DNA from: Promethearchaeota archaeon
GTDB taxonomy: Archaea > Asgardarchaeota > Lokiarchaeia > Sigyniarchaeales > SOKP01
Assembly (NCBI GenBank): GCA_019058425.1
Contig: JAHPYZ010000020.1
Location: 1-43,167, forward strand
Reading direction: 5' to 3'
DNA: 43,167 nt
The notes below the pieces were generated by a model that saw only the letters and a list, made by a program, of their open reading frames with translations, searched no databases and had not been told where the DNA came from. Position numbers and translations under genes: made by a program. Below, piece by piece: positions 27,260 to 36,011 of the stretch (positions are counted from its first letter, which is position 1; every line of letters begins with the position of its first letter).

Positions 27260-28000
27260 ATGAGTGAAAATAAACTCCTCCATGTAATTGTTGATAATAG
27301 AGAGCAGAAACTAATGACTCTACTGGATAAAAAAAAAGAGACAATAACTTATGAATCAAAACAATTAGACATTGCGGATATAGTTATTTCAAGCGAAGTT
27401 GCTATAGAAAGGAAAGAAGGTTTTGATTTTGTTTCATCAATAATGGACAATAGATTATTTGAACAATTGCTCCGTTTAAAAGACACGTATCAATATCCAA
27501 TTCTAATCTTAGAAGGTTTGAATGATAAGGTATTTGAAAATACAGGAATGAAAATTTCATCGATTTATGGTGCACTTTCTTTTATATCTTATAAATTAGG
27601 AATTTCAATAGTTCCTACTCGAAATTTGGAGGATACTGCGATAGTTATTGAGAGAATCGCGTATAGAGAACAAGTGAAGGATAGCATGCCCATATTTTCA
27701 AGGAAGGCTCCAAAAGCAATGTCTAAAAAAGAAAGAAGGTCTTTTATAATAGAAGGGTTAGCAGATATTGGCGCTAAGAAAGCGAGTACATTAATAGATA
27801 AGTTTAAAACACCGTATGAAGTATTTAGAGCTATTAAATATACTGAAATATTGTATACTAAGACAGGGAACCCTAAAGGAATTCAAGGTCCACTTGATGA
27901 CCTTACTGGATTTGGTTGGAAATTTGTAGAGAAAAATCAAAAGCTTTTGTTCGGTAAAAAGAAGAAAAGTCCCCAGAAAAAAATAAATGATGAATATTAA
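27260..28000 (+). CDS. XPF/ERCC4-family structure-specific endonuclease, helicase-free form
   Basis: 246 residues. The ERCC4 nuclease core is clear: VDNRE (11-15), D40, the signature E50-R51-K52 followed by D56, then SIMDNRLFEQL. A tandem helix-hairpin-helix domain follows from about 170, with GLADIGAKKASTL and LTGFGWKFV. This is the short crenarchaeal type, without the helicase part found in euryarchaeal Hef. It would act as a homodimer cutting 3'-flap and forked DNA in repair. The basic tail ends without an obvious PCNA-binding box, although short archaeal XPFs often use one. It has its own promoter-like sequence, so it may be independent of the genes before it. Confidence 0.92.
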   Translation: MSENKLLHVIVDNREQKLMTLLDKKKETITYESKQLDIADIVISSEVAIERKEGFDFVSSIMDNRLFEQLLRLKDTYQYPILILEGLNDKVFENTGMKISSIYGALSFISYKLGISIVPTRNLEDTAIVIERIAYREQVKDSMPIFSRKAPKAMSKKERRSFIIEGLADIGAKKASTLIDKFKTPYEVFRAIKYTEILYTKTGNPKGIQGPLDDLTGFGWKFVEKNQKLLFGKKKKSPQKKINDEY

Positions 28001-28092
28001 ATATCAATACACAATTCTAATCTCCACAAATTTTATTTTCATTCGTTAACTCTAATCTTATATCTTTATCATTGTAAAGGACATTAAGGGAT

Positions 28093-28854
28093 TTGATTAT
28101 TTATCTTTCGCTAATTGCTATATTTTTTTCAAGTATGGTTTATGGTATAATTGGATTTGGAGATGCTTTGGTTTTAATACCTATTATAACTCCAATAATC
28201 GGGATTAAAAATGCGGTAATTCTAGTAAATATTTGGGGAACTTTTCCAGCTCTCTTAAATTTTATTACATATCGAAAGTTCTTAGACAAAGGATACTTTT
28301 TCCGATTCCTTTCATTAGGTATCCCCGCTACCATTTTGGCAACCTATCTAATCATTAATATTACAACAGAATGGATTGAATTATTTCTGGGTATTTTCAT
28401 TCTTATTTATTCTTCTTTGAAACTTGTCAATTACTATCAGAATCCAGAAATTATTGAAGTGAGAAATGAAATTAATACTGCATCCCCGCTTGTGTTTTTT
28501 GGTGGATTTTCTTATGGTCTACTTACAGGGTTGATCAGTGCAGCAGGACCTATTAATGTCTCAATTTTAGAAAAAACGGGTCATTATAGAGAAAGTTTTA
28601 TTGAGAATTTTGCGGCAATTGGAACAATTTTATCGATATCAAGAATACCTTTATACTTCATAGGAAATATTTTTCCTTATGATTTGATTTTAGTGTTTTT
28701 TTTAGCTTTTCCAATAATTTTTATCGGGACTAAACTTGGTCAGCAGATTACACCTAAAATCTCGGTAAGGAAATTTCAGATTATAATATTTTGTTTTCTT
28801 ATAGGGAACAGTTTAAAATCGATTATTTCCTCAAGTATAGCATTACTAACTTAA
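28093..28854 (+). CDS. TauE/SafE-family membrane transporter
   Basis: 253 residues with about eight hydrophobic segments arranged as two similar halves. The family hallmarks are the N-terminal GIIGFGDALVLIPI and the mid-protein GLLTGLISAAGPINVSIL, which line the path for sulphite, sulphonate or organic anions in this family. The start is a TTG with AAGGG about 3 bases before it; the next ATG is at residue 15, inside the first helix. It lies 92 bases after the XPF gene on the same strand. The actual substrate cannot be inferred from sequence. Confidence 0.88.
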   Translation: MIIYLSLIAIFFSSMVYGIIGFGDALVLIPIITPIIGIKNAVILVNIWGTFPALLNFITYRKFLDKGYFFRFLSLGIPATILATYLIINITTEWIELFLGIFILIYSSLKLVNYYQNPEIIEVRNEINTASPLVFFGGFSYGLLTGLISAAGPINVSILEKTGHYRESFIENFAAIGTILSISRIPLYFIGNIFPYDLILVFFLAFPIIFIGTKLGQQITPKISVRKFQIIIFCFLIGNSLKSIISSSIALLT

Positions 28855-28940
28855 CCAAATAAATAATTTTATTAATATTTTTATCTGAAGATAATGTAAA
28901 ATATTATTAAAAAACGAAAATTATAAATTGCAATTTAACA

Positions 28941-30860
28941 ATGAAAATCCGATCTGTAATATTCCAGAAGAAACAAATAGCTATTTTAATTTGTATAATC
29001 TTTCTTTCAGTTTATTCGATACAGCTTCAATTCCCTTCTTTATTATTTGAAAATGAAACTCATGAAGATTCAATAAAAATTAAAGGAGATTTCTTAAAAC
29101 CCTCTATAACATCTGAAAGATTAGTTATTACTGATAGTTGGGATCTTGCTAGTACTAATGAAATATACACAGGATCGGGAACCTTCTCAGATCCTTATGT
29201 AATAAAGGATTTAATAATAGATGGAAACGGGACTGGTATAGGAATATCAATTGGTACAAAAAAAGACTATTATCGGATTGAGAATTGTAAAATTTTTAAT
29301 TGTGAAGTTGGAATAAAATTATCATTAGCTTGTAATATTACACTTTTGAATAATAATTGTTCTTATAATGAAGTGGGTCTCTACTTAGATGGATGGACAG
29401 ATATTCCTCATCCATCACCAGAAATAATTGCACAATGTTATTGCAGAAATAATACTATATCAAATAATACTATAAAAAATAACGAACAAGAGGGTATATA
29501 CATGAGAAATTGCGATAATAATACCATAATTAGTAATTTTATCAATTTCAATTATGACGGAATGTTTATAACAATGCATAGTGATAATAATACAATTCAA
29601 GATAATAATCTTAAAAAGAATTTAAGGCTTGGAATTTATTTTTACCATGGCTCTAATAACATAATAACGGCAAATTCGATGCACTCTTGTGGTTTTTACT
29701 CTGATTATTGGGCTTTTATAGCTAATGAAATAGATAAAACGAATTTAGTCAATAATGGGCATCTTTATTTCTATAACGATATGACAAATCTAAATGAAGT
29801 TGACTTCTCCAATGCGGGACAGATTTATTTAGAAAATTGTAATCAATCTATAATATCAAATTTGGATCTCTCTGATGGGTGTATTTCCATTTCTTTGAAG
29901 GATTGTAATGATATGAAGATCTTAAATAATAATTTATCTTCAAATTGTTTTAACGGTATAAGCGCAGAGAATTGTAATAATATAACGATAGATGGGAATT
30001 TCATTAATGATAATTTACGTGAAGGAATTTATCTTGGCGGTGGAAGCTATAATTCGTTTTTAAATAATTTAATTAGAAATAATGGATTTAGGGCTGGAAT
30101 TAGGAGTTTTGGTTTTTGCAACAATAACACGTTTTATAATAATAAGTTTAAAAATAATTTTGAAGGACTTTCTTTCGGACTCTCCTGTATTAATAATATT
30201 ATTTCAGAAAATTTATTCATTGAAAACAAAGCAAGTGGAATCACCTTTGAAGGAGGTTGTGAATTTAATTTGATTTTTTCTAATTTCTTTAGAAAGAATT
30301 TTAAGCACTGTGCTCAGACTCTGATAAATAACAAATGGAACAATTCTGAGATTGGAAATTATTGGGATAACTATACAGGTGTGGATGGAAATGGTGATGG
30401 AATTGGAGATACGCCTTATAATATTAGCTATTCTCCTTTAATACAAGATTTTCTTCCTATTATTGATAATATTCCTCCAGAAATCACAATTATTAGCCCC
30501 GTGAATAACAGTCAATTTGACAATTTAGCCCCTAATTTAGAAGTTAATGTCAATGAAAGATTTTTAGACATAATGTTCTATACTGTTGATAATGGGTTAA
30601 TAAATATCACATTTATTGAGAATGGAACAATTGATCAAGCAGCCTGGAATGAACTACCTAACGGGCAAGTGAATCTTAGATTTTATGCAATCGATAAGGT
30701 TGGTTATACCAGGTATGAAGATGTAATAATACTAAAACAAATTGAAAAGGCAATCCCTGGATATAATCCTATAATTTTTCTAGGAATAATTACATTTCTT
30801 TGTTTCATATTAAATAAATTAGTTATTAAAAAGCACCGAAGATTTATCGTAAAGCTTTAG
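28941..30860 (+). CDS. secreted right-handed beta-helix (NosD-like) surface protein with C-terminal anchor
   Basis: 639 residues. A signal peptide or anchor lies at about 10-30. Residues about 65-500 form a parallel beta-helix with many N-rich turns (NNTISNN and NNTIQDNN types), the NosD/carbohydrate-binding-like repeat, ending in NYWDNYTGVDGNGDGIGDTP, the standard cap of archaeal members. An Ig-like domain follows (about 510-600, starting PPEITIISPVNN). The C-terminus has PGYN at 606-609, a hydrophobic helix and a basic tail (KKHRR), the architecture of archaeal C-terminal sorting or anchoring signals. It probably sits outside the cell; ligand and role are unknown. Confidence 0.9.
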   Translation: MKIRSVIFQKKQIAILICIIFLSVYSIQLQFPSLLFENETHEDSIKIKGDFLKPSITSERLVITDSWDLASTNEIYTGSGTFSDPYVIKDLIIDGNGTGIGISIGTKKDYYRIENCKIFNCEVGIKLSLACNITLLNNNCSYNEVGLYLDGWTDIPHPSPEIIAQCYCRNNTISNNTIKNNEQEGIYMRNCDNNTIISNFINFNYDGMFITMHSDNNTIQDNNLKKNLRLGIYFYHGSNNIITANSMHSCGFYSDYWAFIANEIDKTNLVNNGHLYFYNDMTNLNEVDFSNAGQIYLENCNQSIISNLDLSDGCISISLKDCNDMKILNNNLSSNCFNGISAENCNNITIDGNFINDNLREGIYLGGGSYNSFLNNLIRNNGFRAGIRSFGFCNNNTFYNNKFKNNFEGLSFGLSCINNIISENLFIENKASGITFEGGCEFNLIFSNFFRKNFKHCAQTLINNKWNNSEIGNYWDNYTGVDGNGDGIGDTPYNISYSPLIQDFLPIIDNIPPEITIISPVNNSQFDNLAPNLEVNVNERFLDIMFYTVDNGLINITFIENGTIDQAAWNELPNGQVNLRFYAIDKVGYTRYEDVIILKQIEKAIPGYNPIIFLGIITFLCFILNKLVIKKHRRFIVKL

Positions 30861-30938
30861 TGTAAATCAGTTGAGAGTGGGACCTATACCATTATTTATA
30901 GTTATTTTAGGCAAAATTCTAATATAGTCCAATTTCTC

Positions 30939-30947
30939 TTTTTTTTT
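30939..30947 (+). terminator. oligo-T stretch after the beta-helix gene
   Basis: Nine T residues lie about 80 bases after the stop at 30860, before the next plus-strand gene (31048). No strong hairpin precedes it. Confidence 0.3.
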
Positions 30948-31047
30948 CTTGGAGATATAATCTCTAAATCTGCCTAAGTAATTCAAATAGTTTTTTATAT
31001 TTTTGAAAATAATTGTTCAATATTAGAAATTCAAGTGAATTCTTTCT

Positions 31048-31485
31048 ATGGAAAATTTAAAAATTGGACATTTTTTGATGAATTGTATGGGATTTTATAT
31101 CCTAATTATGAGCATTCTTTGGATATTTGTAACTGAGATAATGTTTGTAAGTGATTTTCTGTGGTATACAGGTGAGTCTTTTGCTAGTTATTTAGCTACC
31201 AATCCCACATATGCGGAGATTTATATTATAACGAAGAAGTTAATTGGATTTGTATTATTTGCTAATGGGATATTAGTTCTTTTTATAAACAACAAGATTT
31301 ATAAAGATGGAGAAAAATGGGCATGGATTGCTCTTTTAATTTCAGGTTCTATAACTTGGGGGTTGTTTATAATTTATAAAATATACATCGGTTATTATGG
31401 GGGTAGTATGATTACTTTTATAGTTGGATTAGGACTCTTAGTAGCAGGATTAGCTTTTCCAGCAAAAGAAATTTTGAGTAAATGA
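31048..31485 (+). CDS. small four-TM membrane protein of unknown function
   Basis: 145 residues, not recognised. Four hydrophobic segments are visible at about 8-30, 62-80, 90-110 and 118-138, with short loops; the first loop (about 31-60) contains VSDFLWYTGESFASYLA. Both ends should lie on the same side of the membrane. It is preceded by a 187-base gap and followed by the second 3-hydroxyacyl-CoA dehydrogenase gene 113 bases on, neither of which suggests a function. Confidence 0.75.
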   Translation: MENLKIGHFLMNCMGFYILIMSILWIFVTEIMFVSDFLWYTGESFASYLATNPTYAEIYIITKKLIGFVLFANGILVLFINNKIYKDGEKWAWIALLISGSITWGLFIIYKIYIGYYGGSMITFIVGLGLLVAGLAFPAKEILSK

Positions 31486-31598
31486 AAGTATAAATTTCTT
31501 TTTTTTATTTTAAAAAATTTTTAATAAAAAATTCTATATAAGAATTCTCTATAATAATCAAAAGAATAATTGAAATAGATTCCGATTGGTTACTAAAA

Positions 31599-32789
31599 AT
31601 GTTTGATATTAACAATATCAGAAATATTTGTGTAGTTGGCGCAGGGATAATGGGACATGGAATTGCTCAAGTGTCTCTAATGGCCGGCTTTAATGTCACT
31701 TTGATCGATTTAAAAGAAGAACTTGTAGATAAAGGGTTGAAAAAAATCGAGGAAGGAATAGAAAAAATTAAAATTAAAGCAAAGTTAGAAGAAGGGATCT
31801 CCATTAGTGATCTTTTAAGAAAGTGTACAAAATCAACTGATTTGGTTTCTGCAGTGAAGGATGCTGATTTTGTATTTGAGGCAGTTGTGGAGAAAATGGA
31901 GATTAAAAAAAAAGTATGTAAAATAGTAATGCAAAATTCACCTTCTCACTGTATTTTTGCCTCAAATACGTCAACATTTAGTATAACTGAAATTGCTGAA
32001 GATTCAAAAAAACCAGAACAGGTTATTGGAATGCATTTTTTTCCACCAGTTGCTACTCAATGCTGTGTTGAAGTAATGAAAGGGGAAAAAACTAGTGATG
32101 ACATTTTAGATATTTGTGTAGCTTTGGGTGAAAAATTACCTTGTGTTAAAGGAAAAAGGCTTTCAGTACGAATTGAAAAGGAAAGTCCAGGATTTATTGC
32201 AAATAGATTACTAATTCCTTCACTTATATATTCAAACTGGATTTTTGACCAAGCATATGAAAAGAACATTCCATGGGAACAGATTGATGCCGATGCTGGA
32301 GCAGGACAGTTAGTATTAATGGGTCCATGTCAATTAAATGATTATCTTGGAATAGATGTTAGTTATAATAGTCTGAAGAGTTATGAAAAATATATATCCC
32401 CTGATTTTGCTCCAGGTAAAGTGCTTACTAAACTCGTACTAGAAGGAAATTTTGGAAAAAAATCAGGAAAAGGCTTTTATGACTGGAGAAATGGGACTCC
32501 AAAAATAAATTTAAGTAAAAAAGCAGGCTTATTTAACCCTGAAATTCATTTAGCAATCCAATTAAATGAAGGGTGTAAACTTTTAGAAGAAGAAATTGTT
32601 TCTGGTTATAAAATTATTGATGATATTATGTTAAAAGGAACTAATATGCCTGGTCCATTTAGTGTGGGTAGACTTAATTTCAAAAATTGGTCTAAATTGC
32701 TAGAAGATATCGTAGAAAAGACTGGAAAGAATTATCTAAAACCCTGTGAACTGATGAAATCTGGAAATTTCTTAAAGATGAGAAGATAG
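31599..32789 (+). CDS. 3-hydroxyacyl-CoA dehydrogenase-like protein (second, divergent copy)
   Basis: 396 residues, clearly paralogous over its whole length to the protein at 11508-12680, including the C-terminal extension with GTNMPGP and KPCELMKSG. The NAD motif GAGIMG (14-19) and the catalytic S125, H146, E158 and N202 are kept. However, the segment after the catalytic His changes from HFFNPVPLMKL to HFFPPVATQCC, which loses the conserved Asn and adds two adjacent Cys (155-156) in the loop near the substrate. This suggests another acyl-CoA substrate rather than loss of activity. It is convergent with the acyl-CoA dehydrogenase gene, 33 bases away. Confidence 0.93.
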   Translation: MFDINNIRNICVVGAGIMGHGIAQVSLMAGFNVTLIDLKEELVDKGLKKIEEGIEKIKIKAKLEEGISISDLLRKCTKSTDLVSAVKDADFVFEAVVEKMEIKKKVCKIVMQNSPSHCIFASNTSTFSITEIAEDSKKPEQVIGMHFFPPVATQCCVEVMKGEKTSDDILDICVALGEKLPCVKGKRLSVRIEKESPGFIANRLLIPSLIYSNWIFDQAYEKNIPWEQIDADAGAGQLVLMGPCQLNDYLGIDVSYNSLKSYEKYISPDFAPGKVLTKLVLEGNFGKKSGKGFYDWRNGTPKINLSKKAGLFNPEIHLAIQLNEGCKLLEEEIVSGYKIIDDIMLKGTNMPGPFSVGRLNFKNWSKLLEDIVEKTGKNYLKPCELMKSGNFLKMRR

Positions 32790-32822
32790 TTTTGGGATAT
32801 TAAATTTAAAAAAAAAAAAGGA

Positions 32823-34082
32823 TTATAATAATCCTGTATACCTTTGAATTTGTGATTGTATAAGGAGTAATTGAATATTCCGTGCTCCGCCTATAACTTC
32901 TTCAATTTTGCTTATATCACATAATTCATCTACAGGAGTGTTATCTGTAACGCTAATCCCACCCATATGCTGCTGTATTTCATAGCAAACTTCATGAGTA
33001 AGTTTAGCTAAATAATATTTTCCTTGAGAAGAAATAGATGCCACCCATTTTTCAGCTTCTTTAGATGGTTTTTCTGTAAATAGAATTTTATCATCGTATA
33101 CAGTTGCAGCTTGTAGAGCCAGAGCAGTTGCTGCATTTGTCTTTGTTAATAAATCTGCTAATCCATATCCAACACCTTGATATCTGATTACCGGTTTACC
33201 AAATTGTTGTCTTAAGTTGGTGTAAATAATGCCATAGATTAACCCAGACCAGCAAATTCCTACACCACTGCCCATTATAGAAAGTCTTTCAGGAACTAAA
33301 CCTTCAAAAAGTCTCTTATATCCAAGTCCATCATCAGCAAGCACATAGTCTTTAGGAACCAATACATTGTCTAATATAGTATGCGCTATCTGAACTCGAG
33401 GTACAGAATTAATTTTTAAACGCTTAGTTCGTACGCCAAATTCACGTGCGATAATAGCTTGAACCATTGTATCTCTCGGATTTCCTTCATCATATACACC
33501 ATAACAGGCAAAATAATCAGCTACCGCACCATTTGTAGTATAGACTTTCTCTCCATTAAAAACAACTCCATCATCGGTCTTTGTACATTTAGTTGTCAAA
33601 TTTACAGCATCAGAGCCTCTTTCAGGCTCTGTGATACCAATACACCCTATTTTTTCTCCAGATAGAAGTTCATCTTGTACTTTTTGCGGTATATTAGAAT
33701 CACCTCCATGATCATAATAATGAAATGTAGGGTTACCACATAAAATTCCAGTTGCTACACGAGCTAATTCTAATTGTGCATCCAAGAGCGAAATATGTGT
33801 GCCTAATAAGATTTCTTTTTTCATGCCAAATGGTTTAAACTCTTTCCACGGGTTAATCCGTTGTATATAACCGCGTTTTCCTAGTTCTGGAAGCAATCCA
33901 TAAACATCTTTGGATTTATCGATTTTTGGATGCAATTCTAAGCAGAACTCTTGAAGTTGATTGCAGTATTCCTGTTCTTCATTATTAAGCATTGGAAAAA
34001 TATTGTCATTAAAGATTTTAAAGACATTTCCCAATGACAACTTTTCGAGAATTTGATCATTAATTATTTTCTCTTGAAACAT
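32823..34082 (-). CDS. acyl-CoA dehydrogenase
   Basis: 419 residues. FAD- and substrate-binding segments are clear: IGITEPERGSDAVNL, the VFNGEKVYTTNG strand, and FGKPVIRYQGVGYGLADL. In most members the catalytic base is the Glu of a C-terminal YEGT motif; here that place reads VIGGARNIQ with no Glu. Instead, E265 in LVPERLSIM lies where isovaleryl-CoA and long-chain dehydrogenases carry theirs (helix G), so the enzyme should be active with the base in the alternative position. It introduces a trans-2 double bond into acyl-CoA and passes electrons to an electron-transfer flavoprotein, not seen here. It is convergent with the second HCDH. Confidence 0.93.
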   Translation of the reverse strand: MFQEKIINDQILEKLSLGNVFKIFNDNIFPMLNNEEQEYCNQLQEFCLELHPKIDKSKDVYGLLPELGKRGYIQRINPWKEFKPFGMKKEILLGTHISLLDAQLELARVATGILCGNPTFHYYDHGGDSNIPQKVQDELLSGEKIGCIGITEPERGSDAVNLTTKCTKTDDGVVFNGEKVYTTNGAVADYFACYGVYDEGNPRDTMVQAIIAREFGVRTKRLKINSVPRVQIAHTILDNVLVPKDYVLADDGLGYKRLFEGLVPERLSIMGSGVGICWSGLIYGIIYTNLRQQFGKPVIRYQGVGYGLADLLTKTNAATALALQAATVYDDKILFTEKPSKEAEKWVASISSQGKYYLAKLTHEVCYEIQQHMGGISVTDNTPVDELCDISKIEEVIGGARNIQLLLIQSQIQRYTGLL

Positions 34083-34210
34083 TTTTTCATCAATTTTATT
34101 TGTATTTTTTAAAATTTGAAAGAACTTATATTAATTAGTCAAAATTTTTTATTACAATTAAATCTTTAAGAATAACATAAAGCAGTAAGAAAGAATTAAA
34201 TCTAATTAAA

Positions 34211-35971
34211 TTAAGAATAATTCTCTTTGACATATTTTTGAACTCTTTTTATTTCATTCAAGTGAGTCTCTACCTTTCCAAAAATATAAAATCTGACTTC
34301 TGGGCCTGTCCCACTTGGTCTGAAATAAAGGGTTGAATCACTACTTTTCAATTGATAAATATCAATCATCCCATTATTATCAGAAAGAGCTTGCACCTCA
34401 TATTCCTTTTCATCAATTAGGATCTTTTTGTTATGGTTTTTTTCAAAATTTTTCATAATTTTAACTTTCTCTTCATCTTTAGCTGGGATTGTTTCGTTTA
34501 TCCCTTTTATTGACCAATCAATTGATTCAGAAATAATATGACCTCTACATATAAGTTCAGTTATTAAAACTAAAGCAGGAACAGGATATTTATCGGCAAT
34601 AACAGTAAATTCTGAACTAAAATCATAATTACTGGTTTCCTTATTTTTGGATATATCTAAAATGTTTAGAGTATGACCTCCACTTTCTTCCCAATAAACC
34701 ATTAAAAAAGATTCCTTTTCAATGTTTTGAGATTCTAATAATTTAATTATTTGTTGCTTTAGTGGTGCAGGGTTATCAATTTTGATTAAATTTCTTTTTT
34801 CATCTTCAAAATATAAAATAGCAGTATCGATTTTTGATTGGTCTACTTCTATTCCCAGAAGAAAATACATAATTACTCCAAGATGTTTATACCCAACCCC
34901 AGTTAAAATATTTAAAAAACTAGTATGGTCCCCTCTCAGATCACTCGGAATAGTTCTAACATTTATGATTTTTTTATTAAATTCTGTTGCTAATATGTTG
35001 TGCATAGCAGAGTAGACTTCATTTGGTATATAAGTAAAGTATTCTCCATTCTGTTTTATATATAATACAATTCTGTCTCTATCAGCATCTAGTAGCAATG
35101 CAATATTTGAATTTGCTTGATTCATTATTTTTTGCAGTTTTACTTCAGGAATATTTTTTAATGGATTAGGAGGATTAAGATCTTCGTCGACAACTGTAAG
35201 ATTAGCTCCATAATGCTTAAATAAATTTACAATTCCTCTAGCTTTACCTAAATAAGGCCAAATTACTATATTTGTACCTTTTATACTCTTTATTTCTATT
35301 ACTTTTGATAATAAATTAATTACATAATCATTGTTTTTTTGTTCTGCTTCTATAAGGATGGGCGTGAAGTCTGATTTAAATTGAATATCCTTCACTTCAA
35401 GTGCTTTTTTCGAAATATCCTTAAATATATCTCCTGACATAGGAATAGGGTAATCTATATATAGTTTTATACCATTCCATGATAAATCATTGTGGCTTGC
35501 GGTTAAAACAATAACTAAATTTATGTTGTCATATAATGTGATTGATGCAGCTCCATAGGGAGAGGAAATTTTTGATTCTCCCAGGTTATCTTTCTGGTAA
35601 TATATCTCATATCCATCATGTGCAAATATTTCAGAACAATATTGTAGTAATAGATCTTTTGTTGGTCGATCATCTGTAAAAATTAAAATTTTTAAATTTT
35701 GACTGTTTTTCATTTCTTTAAATTTTCGACTGATAGCTTTGAACATTCTAAAAAATAGAAAGAGTTTTCTATTGGTCAAAACATATTTTTCTTTCTTATC
35801 CGAGATTGTAATGTCAAGAATTTGAATTCGTAATCCTGAGGTAGGAGCAACAATTGGGTCGACAATTTCCTTTTCTTCTTCCTTTAATTCGGGTAATTTT
35901 AAAATTTTTATTCCTTCTTCCTTCTGTTCGAATTCAACATCTTCAATTTCAAAATCAATCAAATAACTCAC
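34211..35971 (-). CDS. phosphoglucomutase/phosphomannomutase family protein with acidic N-terminal extension
   Basis: 586 residues, longer than the usual 450-480. The first 42 residues are a Glu-rich extension before TSGLR (44-48), which aligns with the family's TSGIRG start. The four family loops are present: phosphoserine S159 in TASHN, metal loop D295-A-D-R-D-R in place of DGDGDR (the three Asp kept), sugar loop EESGGH (428-433) and phosphate loop RPSGTGPEVR (551-560). It should interconvert hexose-1- and -6-phosphates, or glucosamine phosphates, for glycan synthesis. The start is a GTG at 35971. The longin-Arf GTPase gene lies 40 bases upstream on the same strand, so the two are probably one unit. 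Confidence 0.88.
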   Translation of the reverse strand: MSYLIDFEIEDVEFEQKEEGIKILKLPELKEEEKEIVDPIVAPTSGLRIQILDITISDKKEKYVLTNRKLFLFFRMFKAISRKFKEMKNSQNLKILIFTDDRPTKDLLLQYCSEIFAHDGYEIYYQKDNLGESKISSPYGAASITLYDNINLVIVLTASHNDLSWNGIKLYIDYPIPMSGDIFKDISKKALEVKDIQFKSDFTPILIEAEQKNNDYVINLLSKVIEIKSIKGTNIVIWPYLGKARGIVNLFKHYGANLTVVDEDLNPPNPLKNIPEVKLQKIMNQANSNIALLLDADRDRIVLYIKQNGEYFTYIPNEVYSAMHNILATEFNKKIINVRTIPSDLRGDHTSFLNILTGVGYKHLGVIMYFLLGIEVDQSKIDTAILYFEDEKRNLIKIDNPAPLKQQIIKLLESQNIEKESFLMVYWEESGGHTLNILDISKNKETSNYDFSSEFTVIADKYPVPALVLITELICRGHIISESIDWSIKGINETIPAKDEEKVKIMKNFEKNHNKKILIDEKEYEVQALSDNNGMIDIYQLKSSDSTLYFRPSGTGPEVRFYIFGKVETHLNEIKRVQKYVKENYS

Positions 35972-36011
35972 CCTAAAAAATTGAAATTATTTTTTCATTC
36001 ATGTTATATGT

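Noticed and set aside
21223..28000. A complete antiviral defence island
   Set aside because: Only the SIR2-TPR protein resembles a defence effector. NadB, the subtilase, YdjM-like protein and XPF nuclease have ordinary cellular roles, and no mobile element or other defence gene is near.
30907..30975. Inverted repeat TTAGGCA / TGCCTAA after the beta-helix gene
   Set aside because: Only 7 bases per arm with a loop of more than 50 bases and no further pairing; expected by chance in this AT-rich DNA.
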